Numbered from the stretch's first letter, positions 1-36,051 are shown. The stretch: 64,000 bases of DNA from Gadus chalcogrammus (GCF_026213295.1 NC_079419.1:17611228-17675227), one strand, 5' to 3'. The notes: generated from the letters alone by a model not told the origin. Numbers and translations: made by a program.

Positions 1-1071
1 GATACGCGTAAAAAGCGCAAATATCGGCCGATTATATCGGCCGGCCAATATATCGTTGGATCACTACTTCAGACTCACCCTCCTTTACCAAACCACAGGG
101 AGGCGGTCGGCTCGCCTCGAGCCTGAGGGAGGAGAACAACACAGTGAGACACAGGATCAACAGCGTTTAACAAAATCTCTCCGTTCACTGCCACTCTCTT
201 GGCCTTTGCCTACCTGTTTGCAAATAAGTAGAATATATGTGAAGTAAATGGTTGGGTTTGGATCCATATGTTTTCCAAATATAAGGAAAAAACATCAAAT
301 GCTTTCATGAATGTTTTCATTGTGTGCCTTTCATTGAAGTCATTCCTAGCAGGGCAGTGGGGGTTTGTGTGTCACGACCTGAGCGGTCACTTTGAATCAT
401 TCCTACCTGTACACACCCTCCACCTGTGGTCGACCAATGTGCATGCGAGTGCCGCTATGGCAACAACATAAAACTGGAAAGTAAAAAATGGTTGGGAACA
501 AATAAACAAACAAATAAACAAAAGGAGACGAACAAAGGAAAGCAAAATGCAGAAAATGCAACAAATACCAACGTAAATAGTGACGCAGGTCTATAATCGT
601 TTTCACCAGGACTAACAGAATAATGTTTGAAAAAATATGCAAAGGAAAATTACCAAGCAAATCAAAAAATAGTGCAAATGAAACATCCAGTCCATTGGGA
701 AAAACAGTCATGTCATGGAGTACAAACTAAACTACTTCCAAATAGTTTCCAGACGGCAATGTTTTTTTTTGTCTTTTGAAACATCAATTATGAAATATGA
801 AACACATTAACTCTGCGGCGTCTGGCGAAATAGACTATCAAAGTAGGACTATGAACTCTACCAACCCAGTAAATAATGCACCACGCATACATATTTCAAT
901 GGCTTTCTGAAACACTTTGAGAGTCTTACAAGAGCCCCCTGTGTTTCTGGTGCTGCTGCGGGCTTGTCCTGGGCCCAGGCTCTGCTTTGGATGAATAGTT
1001 ATTCATGGTGGAGGAGGCCTGCTGCTGATAGACTCAAAGTTCTGGTTCTGCAGAACTTAGTGGATTCTTAC
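1..1071 (-). other. unc13a: unc13a intron sequence, no further exon seen
   Basis: Intron following exon 11, whose donor is GTAAGA. I see AT-rich sequence without a convincing further exon or recognisable repeat. The next exon of the gene lies outside the window. Confidence 0.6.
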
Positions 1072-14378
<13,307 letters not shown>

Positions 14379-14558
14379 CGCTGATAGTGGCGTGAACGTC
14401 CCCTGTCCGCTACTGAGTCCCACGGTCCTCCGTGATTTGTTGGGTTCTCGGTCCCTTTCCTCTTCCTCTCGTCCGGGTAGCCAATACACAATTCTGGCCC
14501 CGATAATTACAAAAAACAATCAGCTCATTTAATATCTCTTTCCCTGAAATGCATTGCT

Positions 14559-14597
14559 TTAGTCGCTCTCCTCCACTCCTTTTGCGCGCACAGCCAT
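14559..14597 (-). promoter_or_regulatory. possible uORF and YY1-like motif in the unc13a 5' region
   Basis: On the minus strand the motif AAGATGGCTGTG, close to the YY1 consensus, contains an ATG that opens a 12-codon frame (MAVRAKGVEESD) ending in TAA. It lies about 180 bases upstream of the unc13a start codon in GC-rich sequence. Whether it is inside the transcript is not known. Confidence 0.35.
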
Positions 14598-14641
14598 CTT
14601 GTTTCAGAACTACATCCGCGAGGACAGCTCCCCGCGCCGCG

Positions 14642-14649
14642 TGACGTCA
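14642..14649. promoter_or_regulatory. perfect palindromic CRE upstream of unc13a
   Basis: TGACGTCA is present 264 bases upstream of the unc13a start codon, in a GC-rich stretch (14,575-14,700) that is probably the promoter. CREB/ATF proteins bind this site. That it drives unc13a is inference. Confidence 0.5.
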
Positions 14650-15499
14650 ATGTTGAGTGCTGACGAGAAGCAGGCGGCGGGGCCCCGTGGAGCCCGTGCG
14701 TGGAGCACCACTACAGTGAATAATCCCCCGAGTGGAAACATGTTGAGATGAATGAGGCAATTATGTTCTTATATTGTCAATCAATCTAATAACACATTAT
14801 TACCGGCTATTATGCATTTACAATCTTTTGAGGTATATGTTTTTTGGGGAAAATATTAATTTATCATAATTTTGCATCATCCCCAGGATAAAAATAGATC
14901 TAACGAAATTAGAACCTTACAAGCCCTCCTTAAAGGGCACGCTCATGGCTCTAGGGAGAGCATCCACCACAGACCCTGGGGGAGCCATGGCTATAGATGC
15001 CTTGTAAAGACACACATGCATGTGGACCTTGATGTTGTTTCACAACTCACTGTCAGTCAGGGTTATAACCGGACTGACACTGCATGACCGGGGGGGGGGT
15101 CTCTTCTCTTCCTAATAGAGAAGTGGCCTGAAATGGTCTAGCCATAGCAGTAGAGACAGAGGCAGGCCATGTGATCTGATAGGGCTGCTGTTTCTTTCCT
15201 CTCCAGAATTTGGAACAGATGGTCTAAGGTTGTTAATCAGGATCCCCAGCATTGTTTACTTTCTGTCTGTCTCTGGGGCTCCACTGTCACATTATATTTG
15301 TTGTCAGCCTGCTTCTCGGCTGCCACTTCTGTCATGGAGTAAAGGAGTTCAAGAGGAAGCTCTGGGTGTCTGTAATGTCCATAGTCCACACTGTCATCAT
15401 GTCATATGTCCTCAGCGATGAGGTCAAAAAAGTGTCTTGTGTCTGCTTGGTGTTTCCCCCACCCCCCATTTTCTCCGGCAGTGACGCTGTCTCCTCACT

Positions 15500-15534
15500 C
15501 AACATACATGCACACACACGCACACGCACACATA

Positions 15535-15620
<86 letters not shown>
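15500..15620. repeat. (CA)n microsatellite
   Basis: CA dinucleotide array with a few CG and TAGA interruptions at its left end, between unc13a and btbd2. Confidence 0.93.
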
Positions 15621-15624
<4 letters not shown>

Positions 15625-16080
15625 GAAAGTAAATTGGTTAGGGCTGAATTTCCTAAAGCGGAGGTTACCAATTGATGGTTTGGATAATAAATTGTGAAGT
15701 TCAGTGAAATTTAATAAGAGTGAAATTGTAATCTTGATATTTGTAAATGTATTGTGACATGAATTGTTTCTGCAGACCGACCTACATAAAGCCACCTACA
15801 ACACATATTGTCATTAGGGTTACTTAAATGTTAAAGGATAAATAGTTTGAGGTACTGCAGTTCACTTCACTGTCAGCTTGAGTATGTAACAGTTGAACAA
15901 AACCGTTACATAACGAATTAATTCCCTTGGGCGTCGTAGTCTGGTGTAGTTCTCTTAACAGCCCACCGGGGGCAGCAGAGATAAAGCAGGACGCGAATGC
16001 TCCGAAAGAATCGCGAGACGAAGTGTTTTGTTTACGCCTGCGTCACCGCCCCTCCCCTCGAGTATACTGTCAGGTTCAAG

Positions 16081-19989
<3,909 letters not shown>

Positions 19990-20305
19990 TCCGCGCACTG
20001 ACCTTTTTGTAACCTAACCTTGTGATCACCCTCACCTCGGTTTTGTGCCAAATCTCCCCCTCTCTTCCCAACCCCCCCCCCCCCCCCCCATCCAGCAGCA
20101 AGACTGGTGCTTTATTTTCTGTCACTTGTTCTCCTTTCCATTCTTGACAACATGGTACCAGCGTTGTGGTGTGGTGATACAGGGAGAAGGGGGGGTGCAG
20201 TGAGTGGGGTTGTCTGATGTTATCAATGTTGACACCATCTCTAGCTTGATGGCCTCCTCTGTTTAAGGTACTGTTTGGGGGGGGGTGTTGAGTGATCTAA
20301 ACTTA

Positions 20306-20311
20306 AATAAA
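20306..20311 (+). promoter_or_regulatory. btbd2 poly(A) signal
   Basis: AATAAA lies 317 bases after the btbd2 stop codon and is the first canonical signal downstream. Confidence 0.55.
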
Positions 20312-21529
20312 ACAGTCTGGAATGAATTGATGCGCGTGAGCGAAAGAGCGGAGGCAGTTCTCTTTACCTTTATCACAGTTTTAATGTAATTTGTCTGGAC
20401 AGAAGACAAATTAGCTCAATATAGACATTACCTGTAACTGTGTGGTCAATCGTCCTGTATCAAACTGCATTAGAGAAAAGAGAAATGCTATTGTATGAAT
20501 GTAGATTGTTTTTAAAGTGCCGATAAGGCATGCCGTAAATACGTTATTGTTTTCCTCATTAAGTGCAGGCCACCCATTTTTAGACCAGCATTTCACTGCA
20601 GCAATAACAGACTTGGTATGCTTACTGAATGCTTTAAAAAGGAAAATGCAACCAATTCTTTTAGTTTTTTTCCAAGACTAGTCTTGGATTACCTTAAAAA
20701 GAAAAAAAACAGCCCAAACCAGCTGTCACACTTCTGAACGTGTGATCTTGTCATGATTGTATCCAATGTCAGGTATATAAGGCGGCTAAAGAATGCATAC
20801 ATCTGACCCCCTACCCTGCATGGCAAATACCGACATGGGAGGCACCTCACACTTGTTCGTAAAACCTCTTCATCCAGGTCTACTAACAATGGATGCACAC
20901 TAACTTTGTTTTCTTTGTTTTTTTTGTTTTGTTTTCTGTTTGGAAATGTGTAAGTTGGAAAAGAGGTTTTCCTCTGACCCAGATGTTAAAGGGTTGTATA
21001 TTAAACTGGCATCTATTAACATTATTGATGTAATTTCAAATGAATATGAAATAAAATGTAAGGATAAGTTATCCTCTTTTTGGTTTATAATTGAAGAACA
21101 AGTCAGTGTTTTGGGCTTTATGTGCTATATTTCAAATGGCCCACAACACGCTGCTTTAAGAGGGGCCGCTCGCCTTGGACAACATGGAGGCAGGTGCCGG
21201 CCCTGGGATTAGTTCCTCTGTTCCAGATAACCCAGAGTCTAATGTTGGACTATATCTGTGCAGGAAAAGCACTGCCCCTGATTAAGCCAATTCGGTGAAG
21301 AAAACATGATTTTAAAGTCTGTAAATATTCCTAAACGTTATAAAAACTATTTTAAAATAAATCTGCAAGCCAAGCGTCTGGCGCTCATCCCGTCAGAGAC
21401 GCCAGGAGTGGGACTGGAATGTGCCTTGTTACCCCACAGGGGTGCGCTATTCACTACATCATGATATCTCTCTGAATTCATGGTCAAAATATGTCAGACC
21501 TGATTTAAAAAATAATAGTAGGCCTATTA

Positions 21530-21569
<40 letters not shown>

Positions 21570-21964
21570 TACATGATCATTTCTGATGGTAAATTGCTCA
21601 GCATCAACCCAAACTAAATCAATATATAGAAAGCTGACTGTCGAGCCATTCAAAGCAAAGCTAAAAACGTATCTCTACAGCCTTTCGTTTGGATCATAGG
21701 GTTGCAAAAACGATACTTATGAGATGTGAAGATCGATGCGTGTTTGTTCGTGCTTTTGTATGCAATTACTAAATTAGTAGTTGTCTACATTGCCACAATG
21801 GTCTTTTGTTCTAGCGTGATGCGGTGGTTAACTGGCCAGCATCCCATCGATTTAAGATGTTTTGCCTGTATGTATGTTTGTCCATTATGACACCCACTGC
21901 ACTCCTGACCATCCCTGGATTGAGGCATCCGCCACCCTGCGTTCCTTCTCAAGATTCATTTTTC

Positions 21965-22830
21965 TTGAGGGCAAGGCAAGGCAAGGCAACTTTATTTATG
22001 TAGCACTTATCATACACAAGGCAGTCTCAAAGTGCTTCACATATTAACATTGTCATACAATAAGATAAAAATAATAGATGAGTAAAAGAAAACATATGCA
22101 AAGAAATGAGTAAAATAGAAAGTTAAAAAGGCATTTTAGCAATAAAATAGAAAATAATGGCAAAGTTAAAAAAGTTTTTTGAAAGTACAATGTATTTAAG
22201 ATTGTGCAGAAAGGTAAAGCAAACATGAAAGTCTTCAGTCTTGTTTTAAAGGTGCTCAGAGTTGGGACAAGTCTTAAATCCTCAGGGAGTTTATTCCAGC
22301 TATTTGTTGCATAATAACTAAATCCTGCTTTCCCATGTTTCGTCTTTACTCTGGGGATAATTAACAGATTGGCCTCAGAAGATCTTAGTGGTCTAGAAAG
22401 CTTATGATTAAATATTTTGGGCCTAAACGATGTAGGGATTTATAGGTTGGCAACATGATTTTAAAATCAATTCTCTGACCTAGAGGAAGCCAATGTAACG
22501 ATTTAAGAATTGGTGTAATATGTTCACATTTTTTGGTCTTTGTTAGAACTCTAGCAGCAGCATTCTGATCAAGCTGAAGCTTCCTTAGAGTTTGTTTTGG
22601 GAGACCTGTAAGGAGACCATTGCAGTAATCAAGCTTACTAGTGATAAAGGCATGTACAAGTTTTTGTAAGTCTTCGGTGGACATGAGCCCTCTAAGTCTT
22701 GCTGCATTTTTAAGGTGATAATATGCAGATTTTCTAACTGATTTGATGTGACTGTCGAAATGTAAATCTGAATCCATGATAACCCCTAGATTTCTGGCTT
22801 TGATTGAGGTTTTCAGGGACAGAGAGGGGT
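21965..22830 (-). mobile_element. non-LTR retrotransposon 3' end (L2-type RT C-terminus)
   Basis: Minus strand 22,777-22,385 encodes an intact 130-codon stretch with the hallmarks of the fish LINE reverse transcriptase C-terminal region: FITSKLDYCNGLLTGLP, LQLDQNAAARVLTKTKK, HITPILKSLHWLP and RIDFKI. Toward lower coordinates follow an AT-rich 3' UTR and a tail (about 21,968-22,036) with GGCAAGGCAAGGCAACTTTA and AAAGTGCTT. The catalytic palm is absent, as expected for a 5'-truncated insertion. The clade (L2-like) is a family-level judgement from motifs. Confidence 0.8.
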
Positions 22831-23299
22831 GGTTAAGTGGTCAAACTTAAGTGGTTAATTGCCGCTGTCCTATATATAAACAGATGTAATCTCCTGAGCT
22901 CAGATAATAGCCACCTAATGAGCTTGATGCACATGTTATAGCTGATGTATCACACAGTTTCGTGAGCACACTCATGTTCAGTATTACCTAGACTCTAGAG
23001 ACACTACATTTGTATTAATCTGAGCAAATAAGATTTTGGTAGGGGGTTGCTTGTCTAGATTTGTTTGTTCCCTGGTAACTTTATAGGAATCAGGGAACTA
23101 GGAGGGAACATGTGAATGATTCCAGACAAAGGGAAAGTTGCCTCTTACTGCACATGCTGCTTTACATGGATCTTCCCTGTTTTTTTGTCCTTTTAAAAGG
23201 ACTAAGAGAACGATGACCTCACTGGGGATGATGTAATGGCACGTGAATGGCCAATTACACAAACTTTAATATGCTATGCGTCAACATTTATGTTGCAGA

Positions 23300-23690
23300 T
23301 TGCGTCTCATGTCTAGGTGTTTGAGGCTGAAGTGGAGTCCCATGTTGTCTTTGTGCTCTAAAGACCTGTTGGCCCTGTAGGCGAACTGCAGCTGGATGAG
23401 GAGGGGTTGGTGAGGGCCTGAGGCCGGTCAGCACGAGGTGCTCAGAGGTCTTCATAACCACGGGGGTCAGGGCGACTGGTCAAGTGGATCAGGGCTCTTG
23501 ATCCTCGGCCTTTGGGAGAGCGGATGGGGGTAGATGTTGTGAAGCAGGCAGGTACCCTGCATTCAACCAGTGAGGTGTTAAAGATGTCCCTGAACCCTGG
23601 AGACAGCCGGTCTGAGGAGGGGCAGACAGTGTCCGGTCCATCTGGGTTCGGTCTTGAAAGGTTTGTTAACGTCAATGTCGACAATGCCAG
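23300..23690 (-). mobile_element. second, frameshifted non-LTR RT fragment
   Basis: Minus strand 23,684-23,442 encodes DIFNTSLVECRVPACFTTST, matching the RT fingers motif (DIFNxSL...VPxCFK). In another frame just downstream, LQFAYRANRS (about 23,400-23,369) matches the conserved FAYR-NRSTEDA block, followed by NMGLHFSLKHLD. Frameshifts show decay. Same strand as the 22-kb fragment, but the block type suggests a different LINE. Confidence 0.65.
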
Positions 23691-25699
23691 TGATTCCGTT
23701 TTAATTTGAGCTCTATTTTCACAATTTAGTCAAGAAAACAAAACTATTAAGAGGTTTTTACAGGGATACACACCAACCTCTAAAACATATACGCCTACAT
23801 AAACTAGACAACTGTTTCATTTAGGGAAACCTTGTTGTGTGATTAACATAGGCCTAAAGATAGTCATATATCTTGTTGCACTTTGGAATTTCGAATCTTT
23901 CGAAAGAACAAGAATAAAGATAGCATAGGTCGACTCCCAAGCAGTTAAGGCTATTACAATGACAATAATATTGTGCTTCCTGATGCAGATAAGTCTTTTA
24001 TTGCGTCCTCAAATCAGTGATCATACCTAGATCACTGAATACTGAAACTGTAACTGAGTTCCAGGAATTCCTAGTGCAGTAGCCTACTTTTGGCTTATGA
24101 AAAACTGAAATAATAACAGAAAATATGCAATAATGTATTTTCAATTATTGTTTGTTTATTATTTTATTTGTGTTACCCATTAACCCTTACCACATCCTAT
24201 GGTCATTAATTAATTGACAAACCATACCGTGTTGCATACTCCATATATTACAATGGCTAACATCAAACAAATAAAGTTAAAGTAAGTTTTAAGAGTGGAG
24301 CTCGGAATGAAATGTGATGCTATAAAACCAGAATAATAATCCTTTGGTATAATAATTCTGTGTGTTAATCCACAGGTAGCCCAATGCCGCTGAAGGCTCT
24401 CAAGCCCTTTCAACCAGAAGCAAGGCCTGTAATGCGAGGTTGATGTCAATGAGAGGGGTGAAAACGGGTTCAAGGGTATCCAGGTAATCATGTAGTTGGG
24501 TTTATACCGAAGGGTCCTGCTTTCCTGGGGAAAGAGCTACATGATTGGTGGTGATGTGATGAGGGCAGCAGTGTGTTCCCTTCCTTCATCAGACACCAGA
24601 TCACCAGGTGCTGTGATCCCACTCGGATGTTTATCCGTACTGTTCTGTTCCGGTTGTTGCGTGAGGCTGTGAAAGGCTTAATTTGTACCAATCATGTCTG
24701 ATGAGTACTGATTATATGTTTGAGCACATGACATAATGGCTCGCTTTTTATGGTGCATGAATGGCGCCCTGATGGTTTAGATAAGGTTGGAATGATAAGA
24801 CCTGATACACCGCATGTTCCCTCGAGTCAGGGGAACACGGCTTGAGCACTTTATGGCACGTTATTATAGCACGTGTAATATTACATTGATGAGAAATTAA
24901 AACTCAAATTTATTTAAAACATTTGTATATAAGTGTGTTGTTATGTGCTCTGGTTTTGGATTATTGACCCACCACATTGTCGATGCTCACGGGAATATGC
25001 TTTCTATTCCAATTTAAAAATTAATTAATTATTATTAGTGAAATTATTGGTTACAAATTGTGAAAACTCCCTTACCTTATAGGCAAACATAGGCATACAA
25101 CAACAACATAGGCAAAATATGGTACCATTGAGTGATATGTACAAACATATAAAGAATATGATGTGTCATACTTTTTATGTATTCCAATCTACATCCTACG
25201 AATAAACAAATCATAAAGCACACAGGATGCATCATCAAGTATCTGCTGCCTGATTGGCCCATAAACCTGACTGCTGAACACCATTGGACGGACATCCACA
25301 GGGTTGAGTTTACAATAATGTGATAATGAATTTCAACTTTGTCCCTTGAAGCAAACCTTGGTGTGCCCTGACATGTTCACTTGTGCATGTGCCTGGACAG
25401 AAGAGTCACACAGGAATACCTGGCTCTAATTGGGAATCTGTACTTTTCGTTTGGTTGGATTCTTTCGGACCTTTTCCTTCTTTTTACCTGTGATACATGT
25501 GATATTGGAATAATGACCCAGACCACAGACATGGTAGACTCACTTTTGCTATTTGAATTGTTGAATAAATCAAGTTATTCAAAGTATTGTCCTTTCATCC
25601 GCTATAAATGATCTATGTAATGTAGCAGAACCTAAATATGGCATTTTAAAGAGCTTACTGTGACTTGCGTGTTGTTCTGTGCTCCCCACTCTGTTCCAG

Positions 25700-31546
<5,847 letters not shown>

Positions 31547-33827
31547 CCCCAGCGTCCCCCCCCCCCGCCCCCACCCCGTGAATGTGAACATCTGAGGACA
31601 GTCTATCTGAGGACAGTGTGTTGAGGACGCTGTCAGGAGCGGAGCTGGAGAGACGGCCCGCAGCATCCCATTGAGAGATTAACGGGGCACCAGAGACACA
31701 GCTGTGGCAACAACCGCTCACTGACGGAGCGCATATCGTTTGAAATCGCTGGATATGGATATTGGGTGTTGGGTGATGAAAACATTGCTGCCTTAATGTG
31801 AACACTGCTTTGCTCAAATCTAAGTTGCCAGGTGACCAGATGCAGGCAAGGTCGTGGCCGGACGCTGGCTGGCTTTCTAATGAAGGTCACCAGACTGATC
31901 CCTGTGGCTCGCTAACACACCTGGTGACCTGACGTGGTCAGCTTTAGTCCTTGATGTGTCAACGAAGCCAGAGATAAAAAGAATTTACATTTATTTTACA
32001 TTCAGGTCAAACCGAATTGACTCCGATAATGTGCCTTGTTTTGGTGAACCATTCTGCTTCATTGACAATTCCACAAATTAATTCTAAACAGATGATGATA
32101 TACGTGATGACGATGGTAATGCGGTGGAGGTGTTGTTATTATCACCATGGATATTGTTATTGCATGAGCGTACCAGCATGAGGAGAACTGAGAGGAGCAC
32201 TTCGAGAAGAGCTTTTTTGTCTGTTTTCCTTTACTGTCTGTCACCAACTCAATCCTGCGGTTTAAACAAGAAGACTCGCCATTATTTCTGCTAGCGCTGC
32301 GTGAGCGTCAGGGTCTGCTGGAGTCTGTCCTAGATTCTATTCAAGCATCGCAAAAAAACAACACATCGTCCCTGTCCTAGTTTCATGGTAGCTCATCACG
32401 TCGGAGATGGGAGATGGATGTAGTACCGGTGAGATTGTTTGTATACCCTAAACCTTCCTTCCCTGCAGACTGTGACCTTGGGTTAACATTTTTTATTGCT
32501 AAAGGTTGTAGTTATGCACGTTCCAAGCAGCATGGAGAACATGGAAGGTTCTTCATTCATCTCGGCCTCACGTTGGAGATAACGTGGGACACACGCAGCG
32601 GATTTGAATAATGGGTGACGTTGGTGTGACATTTAATGATAACAAGATTTTATTTGATGTTTTGAATAAATGAATGTTGGGAGATTTGCATTCTTCTTTT
32701 GGCCCAGACTCAAATTTTCTGTGTGGGTCTCACAGAGTAGGCCTACTAGATCAAGGGCAAATTCTCTCTAGACACATAGAGAACTCTACATGTCCCCAAA
32801 GGTGGGTCAGGTTATGAGCTCATCTTAAAAAAAACAGCACCTTGAGGTTCAGGAGCTGAATCACTGAATAGCCTGCGATTGCTCTCATGTTGCAGTTACA
32901 GATTTCAAAACACCATAAGAATATCAATCACTTCATTCCCTCCTCCAGAGGCTAAAGAAACCTGGAAAACCTAATTCCAGGTTAGTTGCATAAAGTAATC
33001 CATTCCTCTTCTTCGCTGGTCAGATTGACTTGGTGGGACCTCGACAAGTGGCCACCGGGTTAATTCTACCGGCATGACTTATTTTTAGCGTGACGATCTA
33101 AATTAATCCACCGTTGTGTAAATAGGCCTATTCTACAGATCATTACTTAACCTGATCGCTGGAAAATAATATTTTTTTGGTAGGCTATTACATTTGTAAG
33201 TACAATCGAATGACTAAACAATTGATCATGCCGTGGTGATCCAAAATGAATATTGATTATATTGACTATGATAAAAAACGATCAATTGATCCAAAATAGA
33301 TCATCTTGAATAGTTCATTGTCATCTATACCATATTTGGGATGACGAATGGCACATTGTAGGGTATAAGTGAACTGTGTTAAGACCAGGATATATTTACG
33401 TTTTTTAAATACCCTGAAAGATTGTGCAACCTTGGGAACAGTAAAGGATGGATGGATGGAGATAATCTCGGCAGGACGGCCGTCCACACAAGTTTTCAGA
33501 TGCATTACGGGTCTTCTCTCTTCCCTGTCTGTGTGCGGGAAATTAGGAGATGGAGAAGTGCAGAGGGTTCCATGAGAGCCCTCGCAACATAGGGGAATCA
33601 ACTATATTGGAGGCACACGGCATGAATATATGCGCACTTCCATTATAGTCATACCATATGTCACCGCCAGATGTTGATCTAAAAATCCTAGATCTCCTCA
33701 TTTGAATGTAAATATACAACCAGTTAAAAGACTTGTTGTCCATCTGGGAACAGATGATGGATAATGTAATGTATAATGTGTTTTTATAATGCAACAAAAA
33801 ATTCAACCCTTCGGTATGGAATCGGCC

Positions 33828-33895
<68 letters not shown>

Positions 33896-34485
33896 GAGAA
33901 CATATATGAAGGATATGCTCATAAAGGTCAGCATACACCAGTTTATTAGATCTATTCCACAACCAGATATTTTTTTTAGCAATGATGTCCTAATAAAAAC
34001 TCGCTCTGTAATAACTCTGCTTATGCAAAAAAAAGAAACCTTCATCATTTTTTAAAAAGCAAAACTTTAGTAGGCTAAGCTAGGAGAGAAAATTGAAGAT
34101 GGAAATGAAAAGAAGAATAACCACGGCAGGTGGTTGAGGGCTGCCTAGAGCACTGGTAATGACCCCTCTCTGAACAGCAAGCGCGCTAATCACACCGGGC
34201 ATAAAAACCCGGGCGGCAGAGCTCTGTCGCAGCAGTAGGAGACGCAGCTGCGCCTGCGAGTCCGCGTCCAACCTTCCGGCCGTGAAGATGCTGCATTCCA
34301 ACCATGAGCATCGATATGAATAACCTCATAATGACTCATTTTGATCAGTACAGGCTGCATTCTTCAACTGAGACAATGCAAAACAGAATAAGTGTTTCTC
34401 AATGCCTGCTCATCCGTGCGAGGAGGATGACAAGAGGAGAATAACAACCTGTTGACTTGGAAACTATTATTCTTTCCTCTCCACG
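31547..34485. other. creb3l3-rxfp3-like intergenic region
   Basis: Holds the creb3l3 3' UTR (AATAAA at 32,665-32,670, about 1.1 kb after the stop), AT-rich spacer, a (CT)n array at 33,831-33,891, and a GC-rich stretch at 34,190-34,290 with a TATA-like ATAAAA at 34,201-34,206 that could be the receptor promoter. No gene is recognised. Confidence 0.5.
33831..33891. repeat. (CT)n microsatellite
   Basis: Pure CT dinucleotide array in intergenic sequence. Confidence 0.95.
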
Positions 34486-36051
34486 ATGCAAGTGAACAGC
34501 AGCGCCCTGCTCCTGCAGGACCTCGGTCTGTGTGGCGGGGACGATGAATACGACAGCCCGCGGAAGGTCAACGGCTCGTGGGTCGCTGAGCAAAACTTTT
34601 CCCTCAACTGCTGGCTGCAATTTCTCTCCAAAGAGACTTCGTTGGACTTGCACGGGGACAGTGCAAATTTGGTGGTAGGTATCGGATCCCAAAGAAGTGT
34701 TAACTTCGGCTGGGAACTGTAATAACTCTTTAATCAAATAAATGGGCCAAACCCGCTTAACATTTAAATATAATACATTTACCAATGGATCTTAAAATGG
34801 CATGTAAGCATGTTAAATAGCCTATATATATTTTTCATCGATTTTTTCAGAAATGTATTTGTCTTCTTTTTATTTGCGGGTTCTTCCCGGGACAGGTGCG
34901 GGTTCTGATCGCGCTCGTGTACCTCGTGGTGTGCGTCCTCGGGCTTGTTGGCAACCTGCTGGCCATGTTTCTGCTGCGCTCGCGTCGGAGCCACCACTCG
35001 TCCATCGACTGCCTCGTGATCAGTCTGGCGCTCACGGACCTCCAGTTCGTGCTCACCTTGCCCTTCTGGGCCGTGGACACGGTGCTGGACTTCCGCTGGC
35101 CGTTCGGCTGGATCATGTGTAAGGTCGTGAGCTCCGTCACCACCCTCAACATGTACGCCAGCGTGTTCTTCCTCACGGCCATGAGCGTGACCCGCTACCA
35201 CTACCTCGTAAACTCCCTGAAGATGGGCAGCCCCGGCAGAGCGGCCTCTCGCGCCCGGTGGGCCAGCCTGGCCATCTGGGTGGTGTCGCTCGTGGCCACT
35301 CTCCCGCACGCGCTCTACTCCACCACTGTCCAGGTAGGTCGAAGAATACAATTAATTAATTAATTAATTAATTAATTAATGAATTAACCCATTTATATGA
35401 AAGTAAGAAAAATACCTTCACAACAGTTACAAAATGTTTTTTTCGCAGGTGTCGGCGGAAGACGAGCTGTGCTTGGTGCGTTTCTCCAACTCGGACCCGG
35501 GCCACTGGGACCCCCAGGTGCTGCTGGGACTCTACCAGACCCAGAAGGTGCTACTGGGCTTCGTCGTCCCCCTGGTGGTCATCAGCGTGTGCTACCTGCT
35601 CCTCCTGCGCTTCGTCCTGAGCCGCCGCGCCGTGGTGGGCGGCGAGGGGCCGGTGGGGGCCACCAAGCGTACCGACCAGGAGAGGGGCCGCCGCCTGCGC
35701 CAGTCCAAGGTCACGCGCTCCGTCACCATCGTGGTGCTGTCCTTCTTCCTCTGCTGGCTGCCCAACCAGGCGCTGACTCTGTGGGGGGTGCTCATCAAAT
35801 TTGACCTGGTGCCCTTCAGCAAGGCCTTCTACAACGCCCAGGCGTACGCCTTCCCGCTGACCGTGTGCCTGGCCCACACCAACAGCTGCCTGAACCCCGT
35901 GCTGTACTGCCTCAGCCGCCAGGAGTACCGCACGGGCCTGAGGGAGCTCCTGGTGCGCACCTCCCGCTCCCTGCGCTCCGTCTGCCACCGGGCCCTCAGG
36001 GGCCGCAGGGTGGGGGAGGCCGGCAGGGGGCTCCCGCCTCGCTGGTCCTAG
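34486..36051 (+). CDS. relaxin-3-receptor-like GPCR (rxfp3 family), 3 coding exons
   Basis: Class A peptide receptor of the RXFP3/RXFP4 group, a cell-surface receptor for relaxin-3/INSL5-type peptides. Exons: 34486-34674, 34896-35333, 35449-36051; 409 residues. The extracellular N-terminus carries sequons NSS, NGS and NFS. TM1 has GNLLAM; TM2 has LALTDLQFVLTLPFWAV, nearly identical to RXFP3. Also FRWPFG and MYASVFFLTAMSVTRYH, with TRY replacing DRY as in RXFP3. ECL2 has ELCLVRF; TM5 QKVLLGFVVPL; TM6 VTIVVLSFFLCWLPNQALT; TM7 LAHTNSCLNPVLYCL. Human RXFP3 coding sequence is, to my knowledge, one exon; this one has two introns. Position between creb3l3 and sirt6 suggests a teleost rxfp3 ohnologue, so I give no exact paralogue name. 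Confidence 0.9.
35351..35380. repeat. (ATTA)n microsatellite
   Basis: Short ATTA tetranucleotide array in the second intron of the rxfp3-like gene, just after the exon 2 donor. Confidence 0.9.

Larger units (their letters stand above)
14598..16080. other. unc13a-btbd2 head-to-head intergenic region
   Basis: Separates two divergent genes. It holds the presumed unc13a promoter (GC-rich up to about 14,700), AT-rich spacer, a (CA)n array at about 15,500-15,620, and the btbd2 promoter side, where a GC box (CCGCCCCTCCCC) occurs around 16,047. No other gene is recognised. Confidence 0.6.
19990..25699. other. btbd2-creb3l3 intergenic region, retrotransposon-rich
   Basis: Contains the btbd2 3' UTR, poly-C and AT microsatellites (AT at 21,532-21,567), the retrotransposon relics annotated separately, and otherwise AT-rich sequence. 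The 5' exon(s) of creb3l3 may be here but I could not identify them. The small frame at 20,940-21,212 has no recognised homology. Confidence 0.5.

Noticed and set aside
15997..16080. Upstream in-frame ATG giving a longer BTBD2
   Set aside because: The 28 extra residues are unlike BTBD2 N-termini, and ATG 16081 sits in a YY1/Kozak-like context matching family starts MAAG.
20940..21212. 90-codon plus-strand frame after btbd2
   Set aside because: No recognised homology and AT-rich composition; probably chance.
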